Below, one piece after another: positions 1-11,021 of a stretch of 64,000 nucleotides of DNA. The notes under the pieces are model-generated. The model searched no databases. It saw only the letters and a program-made list of their open reading frames with translations, and was not told where the DNA came from. The position numbers and the translations under genes were made by a program. The first letter of the stretch is position 1, and the number at the start of each line of letters is the position of its first letter. The stretch is from Vermamoeba vermiformis (taxonomy: Eukaryota > Tubulinea > Echinamoebida), in the NCBI GenBank assembly GCA_045837725.1, contig JBEWZL010000099.1, forward strand, positions 31,770 through 95,769. Reading direction: 5' to 3'.

Positions 1-314
1 CTGCATTCTCGCACGAACAAGAAGAGCGCATATTCGTCCAACATCGAATGAAGCAACACGCAGCCGAGATCTGGCGCCTGATCAGCAAAGAAAACGCTAT
101 CATCTACGTTTGTGGGTGAGTTTAAGCATCGCAATATGTATAATAGTAATGTGACTAATGTATTGGCAATAGATCTAAGCCTATGGGCGATGGTGTAAAT
201 ACGACGCTGGCACAAATTATTATCGCTGAAGGAGGGCTGTCAAATGACCAAACGCGTGAATTCATCGCTAATATGATCAACGAGCACTTGTATCAGGTCG
301 ACGTCTTCGAATAA
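1..314 (+). CDS. C-terminal end of a diflavin (cytochrome P450 reductase-type) oxidoreductase, truncated by the window edge
   Basis: Only the last two exons are present (1-115 and 173-314, stop 312-314). They join in frame across a 57-base GT-AG intron. The encoded tail reads ...AFSHEQEERIFVQHRM, then IYVCGS-KPMGDGV, and ends in QVDVFE. This is the NADP-binding end of the CPR/sulfite reductase/NOS-reductase family: the YVCG motif lies in the NADP-ribose pocket and is followed by the usual helix and a short C-terminal strand. Such enzymes pass electrons from NADPH through FAD and FMN to P450 or another haem partner. The 'CGS..MG' variant is closer to fused P450-reductase or bacterial-like reductases than to the 'CGDA..M' of animal CPR, so the exact partner cannot be told. 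The last residue is not the aromatic often seen in CPRs. The family call is firm; the subfamily is open. Confidence 0.85.
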
Positions 315-446
315 TGTAATGTAATAATAATTTTAATTGTAAATACATAAAAACTGTCTTGTAACCTCCTACGATTTGTGATCCGTCGTATTTCATTTTT
401 ACGAATAAAACGGAGTGCAGTAGCACTTCATACGAGGAGTAATTCA

Positions 447-1352
447 ATGAGCTGGTTCGATGATTATCTGCACCAAATTGAAGCCTCATTTACCTTATTG
501 CAAATATTTCGGATCTTGGGCTTGGTTCAATTTCCGCTCTCACGATTAATATGCTTTATAATATTACGTAATAAAGTTAAAAATAATGATAAATTTAAAG
601 CTAAGTATTGTCGGTAAGTTTGTCACTTTACAATCGGATTTAGCTTGGATCTGTCAATACAAACATTCATTAATCATGACATTTAGGGATACAGTGCTCA
701 GTGTTTTAAGAATATTTTTTATGGTTAGTGCAATCATAATCGCAACTTTGTCCTTTGTCTTAAAAGAACAGATTCTCGCAGATTGACGTCGAGCCAGTAA
801 GACGCCAAATTTCTGCACAATTATTCGTTAAATAATTCTATTAAATAGAGGTTCATAGTAATCTTTGCTTGCGTTGGAGCGGCAATCGTGTCAAGCGGCT
901 GTGTCCTTTTGTACTACGCAACTTTTACTCTGATCAGGGCAGCCAAACAGCACGATTTACCTGTAAGCGTAAAGCATTATATAGACATGATACAAATATT
1001 GATATTCGACTAGAATTTAGTATCTTGGGGACCGTTTCGTCTCATGCGACATCCAATGCACGGCTCGTTTCTTTTCTTTGTGATAGGAGGCCTAGCACTG
1101 CGCTTGAATTGGTTATTCGTGAGCTTGATGTTCATGAGCTGGATATGTGGCGTACTTGCCTTGCGGAGTGAGGAAGAGAGGCTGGTGGCGAAGTACAAAG
1201 ATGACTACATCCGTTACAAATTACAAGTCGGTGCTTTTTTACCTTGCACTGCGTGGGATTGTGGCATACCCTTTGAAGACGCGCATTTGATTGCTATTAA
1301 CGGTGATGTAACGAGTCCATTGCTAGCGGATTCCAGGCAAGGAATAAATTAA
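447..1352 (+). CDS. Isoprenylcysteine carboxyl methyltransferase-like membrane methyltransferase, gene model incomplete
   Basis: The 3' exon (1014-1352) encodes GPFRLMRHPMHGSF, two hydrophobic stretches, and EEERLVAKYKDDYIRY with VGAFLP. This is the C-terminal SAM-binding signature of the ICMT/PEMT-like family (RHP motif, then EE and Y..Y..RV..FLP). The exon before it (about 851-962) encodes a membrane segment, FIVIFACVGAAIVSSGC, ending KQHDLP; joining it to 1014 keeps frame. Upstream, 447-614 joined to 687-786 encodes another membrane segment but runs into a TGA at 784-786, and I could not find a canonical splice that carries the frame into the 851 exon. Possibilities are a missed or non-canonical intron, a real break, or two genes. 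The family acts in ER or Golgi membranes on prenylcysteines or lipids; the substrate here is unknown. Confidence 0.55.
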
Positions 1353-1744
1353 CTCGATCGGATCCAATGTGTCACTACATATTAGGAGCTCTATAATCTT
1401 ATTAGTCGACTTGCATATTGCATATGCTGCTTTGAATATCAGAAACTACGCTGGTTGCCGACTAGCGTTTATGTTTGATCCAGATCTGAAACAAACGGAC
1501 CTCCGAACAATAACCCCGTTCTGCCGTAATTCCTTGCGCGCAATATTTAAAAAAGCTTCCAACCAACGGCGAGCGATATTGGAACCTTCTATCACCTTCC
1601 TTATAAGGAAGAAACGAGATTGCATAAGTATACAATCCAATCGCTAGAAGACTGCTAGAAGATTTCGGTAACAACTATAAATACCATTGCCGAGTCATCA
1701 ATCAGTTCATTGACCTCCTAATATCAACCACACCACTTCCACTC
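1353..1744. other. Intergenic spacer upstream of the GST gene
   Basis: About 390 bases. Short open frames exist on both strands but none resembles a protein family or has exon signals. A GATC-rich word (gatccagatctgaaac) lies near 1480. The last 70 bases hold a TATA-like box, listed separately. Confidence 0.6.
1676..1683 (+). promoter_or_regulatory. TATA-like box upstream of the GST gene
   Basis: TATAAATA lies about 60 bases before the ATG at 1745, a sensible distance if the 5' leader is short. Most other genes here show no such box, which fits an inducible detoxification gene, but that is inference. Confidence 0.45.
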
Positions 1745-2451
1745 ATGTCTCAACTCACTGTTTTTGGATTGCGCGGCGCTACGTGCACTCGACGCGTCTT
1801 GGCTACGCTAGAAGAGATCGGATTGCCTTATCAATTCGAGACTACTGGCATGGACAAGATTAAAACGCCGGATTACCTTGCCAATATGCACCCCTTCGGC
1901 AAAGTTCCGGTTCTTCGAGATGGCGACTACCAAATCTACGAATCTCGTGCCATTGCTCGCTACATTGCCTCTGCTTATGATAGGACCGGTACTCTATATC
2001 CTAACGATGCTAAAGCTCGCGGAATTATCGAGCAGTGGATCTCTGTCGAGCAATCGTATTACAACGCAGCTGAAGAAGTCGTTGCTCAAACTATCTTTGC
2101 TAAATTTAGAGGCGTACCTACCGACGAAGCCAAGCTCAAGGACGCTGAGAAGCGTTTGGCTGACACACTTGTTGTTCTCGACGCTCACTTGGCTAAATCC
2201 AAGTTCTTCGCTGGCGAAAACTTTACCGTGGCCGGTAAGCAATGAATTATGGACCTAAAAGACGTAATTAGCATATTTATAACATTATTGCTTATTTAGA
2301 TATTGTTTACTTGCCTTACACGCATCTTATTGTGAATGCGCTTCCTCAGTACGCAGATTTGTTGGGTAAACACAAAAACTTCATGCGCTGGTGGCAAGAC
2401 GTATCAAGTAGACCTTCGTGGAAGAAAGCGTCGTCTGCTTCTGAGTGGTAA
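1745..2451 (+). CDS. Glutathione S-transferase, phi-like
   Basis: Two exons (1745-2234, 2300-2451) give 213 residues, the normal length for a cytosolic GST. The N-terminal thioredoxin-like domain (about residues 1-80) reads SQLTVFGLRGATCTRRVL, then FGKVPVLRDGDYQIYESRAI. It has the cis-proline of 'KVPVL' and the E-S pair that binds the gamma-glutamyl group. The all-helical C-terminal domain follows, with WW and SSRPSWKK near the end. The TCTRRV stretch and the overall pattern resemble plant and fungal phi-class enzymes; the catalytic Ser/Thr is probably in the S/T-C-T region near residue 13. It would conjugate glutathione to electrophiles in the cytosol. A TATA-like box lies upstream and an AATAAA at about 2478 downstream. 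Class assignment is moderate; the GST call is firm. Confidence 0.9.
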
Positions 2452-2888
2452 CGAACAACTGTAGCGTTTGTTACGAAAATAAAGTAAAAATACTTCTGAT
2501 CCAGACCCCAAAAAATCTAAAAAAATCTAATAATCATGCAAATCAGAGGATAAATTCGGTAAAAAATTAATTTAATTAAACTACCTTTCCAAATATTCCA
2601 TTAGCTGTAATTAATCGTTCAAAAATGGTTCGGTGATTGAATCTACATTATCCTCACCATTTGCATTGGTGGCTCTGTCGTGGTAACACCGGTCATGAGT
2701 CCACTAAATTGAGTATTCGAAATTTACGGGTCAAAATCTGGTAGATTTTAACCGACACAAATGCAAGTTAAATTTGATAAACTGGAAATTTGGCTTGTTT
2801 TCGCTGACATAAATATCCGCCGAGGTCAAATTCGTTAATTTACCAACTTATCAACGCCACACATCTCAGTCGAAGCACCAACACCTAA
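2452..2888. other. Intergenic spacer
   Basis: About 440 AT-rich bases. It contains AATAAA at about 2478-2483 (likely poly(A) signal of the GST gene) and a short direct repeat (aaaaaatct twice near 2509-2530). No coding signal was seen. Confidence 0.6.
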
Positions 2889-4321
2889 ATGAAATTCGTT
2901 GCGGTCCTTTTGTTCGCTTTGGTGGTCTCCACATTCGCCCACAACGGTAAATAGTTTAAATTCAAACCGTTAGCCCTTATATTCACATATTAACGATCAC
3001 TTATATAGGCCATAAAGTTCACAAGGTCGTACAATTAAGCAGCGAACCATCGATCAAAGGACCGTTGACTTACAACGCGATCCCCATTAGCATCTTCTCT
3101 GACGGCACTGTTGTTTTTACTGTCGCTCCTGCTAACTCCAAAAATTCTTTGGACTTCGAGGAGACTGACCGCGCCGCCAGACAAGTGCTTACAGGAAAGG
3201 TTGATTTGGACAATTTGGCAGATCTTCTTATGCACGCTGTCGACAATGAATATACTAAGCTCGAGGTATGTATTGGAGTTCATTACTACGAAATTGCCAC
3301 TTTTTCTTATAATTGTCGGTTTTTCTGAAATGGCAAGAAACTGATTTTTGGATTTAACAGAACTCTTATGCCACTGAGAACGAGAAGCCTAATGACAGCG
3401 CTACCTGCTTGACTATCTACGACAAGCACGGAGCTACTCAATCTTGCGAATTGAACACGAACGCTGCTCCCAAATTGTTCCAAGATCTCGTTTGCAAGGT
3501 GAGTTTAGAACAATAAACCGACTTAGTGTCACGTTATTAACGTTTCTAATAACAGATTCGTGCTCTCATTGCCTCTGCCGAAGAAGTCAAGCCTTTTGTC
3601 CCCGAGTCAGCCTACATCCGCGCGTACTCGATCAGCAAAAAGGGTGTTGCTCTCGCTTCGATCTGGGAAGGAAAACAACTCTTAGTCGACTCCGAGAAGG
3701 GAGTCTGGCTCCACAAGAAGGATGCTGCTATGGCATTCGAAGCTGCAGTTAAGGGCACCGTGTTCGACTATCAAGGTCAATACGTTGAACTTACTGCTCA
3801 AGTTCACGGCGTTTCGCTCGTTGATCCGATGAACAAGGAGGAACAAGTTGAGGCTCAAAATGGTAAATAGCCTTATGAACGGACAGATCTGCTATTATTA
3901 CAGTTCTAACGTAATTTTGTTAGCTGCTAACGCCGCCAAGTTCCACATTGCCATGATCATTGTTATGGCAGCGGTTGCCGCTTTTATCATTGCCGCTGTT
4001 GTCTTCTTCATGGTCTCTTGCTGCTCTAAGGTGGTCAAGGCCTACGAGAGCGACGAGCACCTCTGCGACGAAGAAGAGGGCGGTTATTCTGCTCGCGAAG
4101 AAGACGAGTCGGATGAGGAACGTCCCGAAGAAGAAACTCCGTTCTTGTCTGTCCACACCGAAGAGCCCGTTCAAACTATTGCCGAGCCTACGCAATATTT
4201 CTACGTCATTCCTCAAAATCAAGTCGTGTTCCCGACTGGCGCTGAGCATTACTTGTTGCCCAACAACTTTGGTCCTTTTCCTCAAGCTTTGTCGTACAAT
4301 CCCCATGAACAACAGCAATAA
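2889..4321 (+). CDS. Orphan type I membrane protein with signal peptide and acidic cytoplasmic tail
   Basis: Five exons (2889-2946, 3009-3265, 3361-3498, 3556-3862, 3924-4321) give 385 residues with frame kept at every join. Residues 1-17 (MKFVAVLLFALVVSTFA) are a clear signal peptide. A lumenal or extracellular domain of about 240 residues follows, with few cysteines. One membrane segment (about FHIAMIIVMAAVAAFIIAAV) comes next, then CC and a cytoplasmic tail. The tail starts with a strongly acidic run (DEEEGGYSAREEDESDEERP) and ends Pro/Gln/Tyr-rich. I do not recognise the ectodomain. The layout suggests a surface or endosomal receptor or adhesin whose tail recruits basic partners; YxxL-type sorting signals are possible around the tyrosines. 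Function is unknown. Confidence 0.8.
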
Positions 4322-4363
4322 GTTGTATATTATATAAATTTGTCTATTTATAACTGGTACTAG

Positions 4364-7300
4364 TTACATCGCGCTTTTTCCTTGAGTGGATCCAGCACCA
4401 CCGTGAGGCGAGTCGATAGAGGTAGAAGTGGGACTAACAATCATAGATACTGGACGTGTTGATCGTTGTCTAGTTAGCATATTAAATTAGTTATTGAGCG
4501 TGTTAGAAGTGCTAAGACGTACTGCTTAATGAGGGCATCCGGAGCTCGATCCGCTGGGAATTTGAAGATGTAGTAGACAATGCGGCCAAATATGACGAAT
4601 AGTGTTATCGTAAATATCATGATAATACCCAAAGTAATTAAGATCCACCACACGACGTAAAAGTCCGAGATCACGTACAGGATCGAGATGAAGATCGCGG
4701 CTGTTACAAAGAAGCTGTAAATCTATAAAGATATTAGTACTACTCTTATAATGCGCTTATATATGGTCTTACTGAGATGCCAACGAACTTCGATTCACGA
4801 TAGAAAGTGATCGCTTTGCGTGTTTTGATTGACAAGTAAACTCCGAAGCCCATTAATACGGCCTATAATATTAATATATGAATTAGAATACGAGGTGTGG
4901 GTATATTAATCATTACCTTTGCGAATAGCGATACGGCAACAAAAGCGATTTGATTCCATTTGCAAACCACGGCTTGAGTCTGATCTTGAAGATTTTGCTG
5001 CAGAACGACCTCGGGCAAGTCAAATACTGTCCAGAGTACTAGCAAGACTATCTCGAAGAGGAGCAATAGGCCTAATAGTTTCAGTACTGCGACATCGGTC
5101 ATTTTGAATTTCTTTAACTTCTTGTTCGAGAAGATCTTGTAGATTCGGAAATTCTTGAAGAACAAGCAGCTATGCAATATTATTAATATTATATATTTAT
5201 ACGAGCCATATTATACTTACCCGAATACTAAGACGAATCCAATGCTTGCAAGCCACAATCTGAAAGTGCATGAAACCACTGTTGGCACGCTCAAAAACGT
5301 GAATACAGTGCCGTAGCCAAACAAGACACCGAGCACAATAATCACGCAGAAGAGTAAGCTTGACGCCCTCACTATGAAGTGATCACGGCGAACTAAAAGA
5401 AGTATTCCGATAGCCAAAGCCAACGCTCTGAAGTACGTTAGTAAAAGTGAAAATTGGATCGCGCGAAAAATTTGTATTCTTACCCAAGTACGAGCGTTAC
5501 AATAGCAATGCCAAGTCCAGCGGGGTGATTAAAGTCAATAAGGATGTCTTCGAATATTGCTGTTGAACAAAAAATTAGTTTTTTTAAATCCGTTACAAAT
5601 CCAAAGAAGACTTACCGGTGTCAATTATATCGACAGAATAACTTATTTTAAAGCCTCTAAAGCCCAAATTGTTCGGAGAAAATGTCAAAAAGACACTAGT
5701 TGAATTAACCGTAATTGAAGGCGGAAGTATTTGGCCCGATAACGAAGTTAATTGGGTGCCAGTCGCTGATTCGCCTTCATATACATCTAAGTATAGAGTG
5801 TTAGTATATGAATATATGGGTTACATTAGCAATACTTACTAACAGGGTTAGATCTTGCAACGTCGAAACGCAAAAAGTTCAAATTTAAATTTACTCCAAG
5901 AACTTTTCGCTTGCTGCTTTCAATTTGATCCAATGCCACGCTCGGTGATATGACCCAGTTGCATTGTACTGGTATTACAGGATTTTCAGCGTCGAAAGCA
6001 AATCCGTAGTTGCGATCTCCCCATCCGTTGTCAAAAATTCCGGAGTCTTTTGTCAATGTAACAGTTCCATTGCAGCCTATCAGCATAATTAATACGCGTA
6101 TACGCATATCACGATGCCTTACCTAGCGAGCAATCATAAGAAAAAAATCCAAGTTCGCAATTGCAGATGCCGTTCTCATCGCAAGTTCCTGATTTGCAAT
6201 CTCGTTCACAATTCCCTATAGAGATATTAATACACTACTATATTATGATATTCACGTACAATTTTCAGGCAAGCATTGAGCCCAATCGAGTACTTGGATC
6301 TGATAACTCGCCAACACTTCGTAACCATCAGCCGCGAATAAAAACAGCGTATAATTTCCTGGACGCCAGAATTGGAACGTGATACTATAATAAGAAATAG
6401 TATTAATATCGAGTTAATAATGACAATCCTGGTGTACCTTCCGGTTGGATTCGGTTGTCGGCCTGCGATTTTGACGCTGGGATTGCTCAAATAATACCAT
6501 TCAGCTACATTATCCACAAGAGTATCGAGATAGTAATCGCTATATAAGGCTATCCAATCGCTGAACAAAAAATTACTAAACTAAGAAAGAGGATCTAATT
6601 TTAAGTTTCGTACGTGTTCGTGGCTAATGACTCTGGAATGTTCCAATATGCAGTAATGCTTTCATCACCACAATAAGGACCATATTTGTTCAATCTAAAG
6701 TCTAGTTGGGTCCGAACTTCAGTAAACCGGATCGAGATCTGATTTTTAAAATTGACTTACTGATGTTGCAGGACTCGCCAAACCATTCATTTTCGCAACT
6801 ACATTCACCGCGCACTTGATTGCACGTACCATGCAAAGAACATTCGGCGGAACAACCTTGTCGGGAAGCATTTCGATTAGCAATTCAAAAAAATGATATT
6901 TCAAATATCAGATCAGAAAACTGCCGTACACAAGATCATAATAAACGCAATATCGAGTGGAAATTAAATAAATGTTAAAATGGACTTACTTTGTACCCGG
7001 CATTCTTTCATCCAGTAAACGTTAAATTGTTCAAATCCACTAACTCCTTTCACTTCCCAAAACCAAACAATAATAGGAAAGGTATTTGCAGTGCAATTAA
7101 AACTTAAAGTGAAGTTTGTAACGCTACCTGCAGCGATAAATCCGTCAGATGGTAGCGACATCTCAAAACTAGACGACTCCACCGCTTAAATATGAGAAAA
7201 TTAGCATAAAATACCAAATATTAAAGCAGATATAATACGAACACTTACTGAGCGGAACAGTAGTTAAACTGTAAGAATAATCTTGATCAGTTGAAAGACT

Positions 7301-7510
7301 GAACGTCACTGGTTGATCTTCAACGCGCAAAAATAAATTCGATTTAGCGCTCAATAAATCAGCGAAGTTTGCTTGTACTACGCCATTATTAATTAGTACA
7401 ATTTCCGCTGAGTAAACTTGCGCTGTCAATGAGATGCTGCTTTTAACAGTTACAAAGAGCAAGCTCAACACTACCACGTGCACTATGTGTAAAGCACTAA
7501 GAGCAGCCAT
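4364..7510 (-). CDS. Class C (GABA-B/glutamate receptor-like) GPCR with EGF and CUB-like ectodomain
   Basis: About 15 exons read from 7510 down to 4364, roughly 770 residues; my borders sum one base off a multiple of three, so one edge is imprecise. Signal peptide: MAALSALHIVHVVVLSLLF. The ectodomain has, in order, a beta-rich region, an EGF-like repeat (CSAECSLHGTC...CSCENEWFGESC, exon 6761-6856), a SKICH-like beta domain (SDWIALYSDYY...YTLFLFAADGY, 6260-6694), a second EGF-like repeat (6123-6215), and a CUB-like domain (5616-6076). The CUB-like part shows GIFDNGWGDRNYG, CNWVISP and GFKISYS. Seven membrane segments follow (5559 down to 4523) with typical class C marks: RLWLASIGFVLVFG, FFKNFRIYKIF, K-T-R before RESKFVGIS. 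The tail is Ser/Thr-rich. No periplasmic-binding or BMP-type ligand domain is visible, unlike most GABA-B-like receptors. Seven-helix family call is firm; domain names in the ectodomain are by resemblance. Confidence 0.82.
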
Positions 7511-7728
7511 AGTGGTGATCTTGTTAAATAAAATAAATTTTGAAATCGGAATTACAACGCGATTTATTGTCGAAAGACGATTTTGACGTGCACCAAAATG
7601 AATAAAAATTAATTCTAACTTTACTGCCGTATACCATTGATGCCGATAAACAGGACACGCAGCGGCAAGCTTCGTGCACCGAAGGCAACTCTGGTTTATT
7701 TTTTTTTGTGCACAAAACGAGATCCAGT

Positions 7729-10721
7729 TCACTTTTTCTTTGCTCGCTTTTTCGCTCTGTATTCATCGACATATCTTAGTAAATGCAGCTTTTCTGGACA
7801 ATATACTCGCAAGTATTTCTCAATTGAGCAAGCGCTGTATGTATCGCCGACTCTATCCACAAATAGATCGTGTTCTATTAGCAGCTCTATCATCGGCTTA
7901 TTTTCCGTGGTGAACGGTAAAAATATTGCAGGACAGAATGTGGAGGTTGTAGTTATCTGAAAATAATTGATACGATGTAACGATTCTCGATCTATAACAT
8001 TCTTCTCTAACATCAGTTTGAACAATGACAACGTTGTCGTACTTTCCTTTAATAGACAGTACTGAGTAAGTTGCGATGTGCGTGTTTCAGTTGGTAGATC
8101 AGTCGATCTTCGAAGAAATCTCGTTGCCCAATTAAGGCAAGTTTCCGCAACGCTGGGAGGCAAATCTCTGTAGCATACTGCTTTCATCCTTAGTATGAAG
8201 TTTTTTTTGACCAATGAATAGCTTGGCAAGTCCCAATTCTTCCAAATAAGCGGAAAAATTTTCACAAGGTGTTCGTCTCTCGGTGATGAAAATATTCTGC
8301 CTGGAAATTTGTGAGTTTCGACCACCATATGCAAGACATCCCAATAAGGCGGCTCGTCAATATACTCATAGCTTAATATCTCGAGAATTATCTCTTTTGG
8401 GAGTTGCCTAAAAAGGCAATGTTGATCGTACTTCCATGCCATCATAATCAACGTTCTTATTTTGTACGTGACTTCGCTGAACTTTTTTTGGGCAAGAGCG
8501 TTCAAAAAAGAGGAATCCTCAGGATAATATACTTCAGTGCTGCTTAAGTAAGTTTTCCAACAAGCTGTCAAAGTGTCATATCGCGAACCTCGCGACATCA
8601 AGGCACGCAATGAAGGCCCATCTATGTGACAGCCTTTTTGAGGTATGAACTTAATCATATCATCATTGCACTTTGCAACCACTAACGAAAGCTGACTGCA
8701 AATTGAAGTTTTGTTAATAAAATTTTCGGTGTAATGACATAATATGTCATTAAATATTGTACCTTTTCTCCAATGGCATTCCATTTTCAACAAGCCAAAT
8801 CAGCATGTCGTTATTAACTAGCTCTTGTTTAGTTGCTTTCAAGTACGATGAAATCATGTTGTCTGGTTGATCGAAGTAGACGTTCGTTTTGAGATCCAGA
8901 TCTGCAAAAAAAATCATCACGGTCAGATTCAAACTGCTTATACTTTAACAAATTATAATAACACTGTCCATACGTACTATGTTCGGCAATTAACTGCTTG
9001 ACTCGGTTTAACTTTCCTTCGTTAACAGCGTGACGCACCAAATGCTCCGCTAGTCCGATAATTTCACCGTTGTTATGAAGACCGATCATAAATTTCTCTT
9101 TAGGAAAGTATTCTAATATATTATGGTTGCGCAATTTCACTTTGTTGGGCAATTTTCGTGACGCCTTTGACGTTGTGAACGAGAGCCAAACTTCGTTCTC
9201 AGAACTGTACGTGAAAAACGTTGTATTGCTTGGTGCATCTATTAAACCATATTAATATCAATATTATAATCTTTAATGTTGCTGATATTAGCTTGGGTCA
9301 AAGTGTCAAAAGGTAACTTTTGGCGTGACATGTGTCATGTCAAACTACCGGATCTTACCTGCGGCGAGAACTTTTCTAGCATATTCAGTTAGTATTCCTC
9401 GAAACCAAGGCTGTTGTTCGTACGGCAAGGCCACCAGTTCTTTAGTAACTGCTACGAACTGCTGCGAGTAACTGGAGAAAATGCGTTTGGCCAGAGTTGT
9501 CCGCAGAAGCAACTCGTTGACATTTTTTGTTTCAATTCCTTCATAGCAGTACGTAATTGACTTGCTATCGCCTGATTGGTCGATTTTTGTATCGATATCA
9601 ATCTCGTGCACCGTGCCGCTCTGCTCTCGATAAAAGAGTGACATTTGACTGTCGTTTCCTTTTTTGGTTTGGATAGTGAAATTGGTGGACCGGTGATGAA
9701 ACGATTTCTTTTGCGATACTCTTTCCAAATTAGGAAATTCACCTTCAGGAACAATCACTGCTTGCTGATGCGCTTTTCTTTCGCCTTAATGAATCGCGAG
9801 TCAAGCTGTTTCTAATAATAATAATAACTTACCGAATAACAAGCTCATTTTCTGATTTAATTGAGGTTCGTCAAATTTCAGCAGCACGAACTCCACCAAC
9901 CGATGAAGCGCAGAAAAATCAAGCTTTTCGTGACCTCTCTCGAGCGCTTCCACAAGCTAAATACACATGTAATTGGTATTGCATATTGTGTTGTAAAGCT
10001 CGCTTTGACTCACCTTTTCTACGTTGGATGTGTTTAATGTAGACACGGGGTACAAAGGCAGCAAAAATGCAACCAATGCATTATCCTCTCGTTTGTATGC
10101 ATATTGGAGGCATTTAAACCTCACCTCAGCATTTAGGTAGTCGACAGGTTGGATCTGATGGTAAGCGGCAGTCAAAAACGGCAGATGTGCTTGTTGAACG
10201 GCAAGAGGAAGAAGTGCAACTAATCGCGTAATAAATCCATGCTCTTGTTTGTGCTTTCTAGCGGTATCACGAACTGACAGAACGATGAGTACCTGTTAAA
10301 AGTTTGACACTTTACTTACACTTTTCAAGCTGCACTAAATCATTGATTTTGATTATATATTCTATTCTCCTTCGCAAAAATATTTTTCGGTAGCCCTCTG
10401 CATTTAATTAATTAGCGCATAATCTCCATCAAGTGAGAAAAATCTAAGATCTACTCACTGCTCGCCATATTTTCTATTTAATTAATAGAACATTATTTAC
10501 GTACCCCAATCTGGCTTTCCAAGAGCGGAAAACCAAAATTCATCGTTCAGCAGCTGATTTAATTTTTTGGACGCAGTTTTACAACGAAATATTTGCTTCA
10601 GTGTTGCTTTGTTATCTGCAACATAGCCAACCGTGTATTTTTTCTTATGAGAAATATTTAAAATTGTCCTCCAAATTGAGATTGGCAGATCTGAGATCGA
10701 GATAGGTCCTGGAGCTTCCAT
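7729..10721 (-). CDS. F-box-like protein with a long helical-repeat C-terminus
   Basis: Eight exons (10505-10721, 10320-10397, 10014-10273, 9833-9956, 9359-9784, 8978-9238, 8763-8901, 7729-8695) give 823 residues with frame kept throughout. The N-terminus has ISISDLPISIWRTIL and, about 40 residues on, FWFSALGKPDWGEGYRKIFL. This is the F-box-type pattern of 'LP...W..I' followed by 'W...F..R'. The rest is alpha-helical with short ankyrin-like hints (LAEHLVRHAVNEGKLNRVKQLI; LIEHDLF). It ends in a lysine-rich tail (YRAKKRAKKK). Proteins of this plan are usually SCF ubiquitin-ligase adaptors whose repeats choose the substrate, but Skp1 binding is inferred only from the N-terminus. It is not close to any F-box protein I can name. 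Confidence 0.7.
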
Positions 10722-11021
10722 TAAAACTCCGTCTGCTTGATTGCTTTGCCGACAAAAACCTGTGGTAGAGTGTACAAGTATGCGCGTTGATAAAAAACAA
10801 GTGTTAGCAAAATTTGGCGGTGTCTGGCCCGTGACTTATGGTGGCAGGAACTTACTCACACTAAACGTTATAGTCCTGTTGATCGTTATAATAAAATAAT
10901 CGCTGTTAAAATCCAGGTTTCAAAATGTGAAGCGATACTGGTGACCAACCAGGCGTAGATCAGGATTCGTCGCGAAGGTTAGTAAATTATTCAGAACCTT
11001 CCAAAGATAATTTTATATATG
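10722..11021. other. Spacer between the F-box gene and the Nudix gene
   Basis: Exactly 300 bases, holding the promoter side of the F-box gene and the 3' side of the Nudix gene. No gene, repeat or RNA feature could be recognised. Confidence 0.6.

Noticed and set aside
784-786. In-frame TGA as a selenocysteine codon in the methyltransferase-like gene
   Set aside because: No conserved Cys/Sec position is known there, the frame after the TGA does not encode the family pattern, and no SECIS-like hairpin was recognised downstream.
1369-1647. Open frames on both strands in the spacer before the GST gene
   Set aside because: Composition is not protein-like, no family resemblance, and no splice signals.
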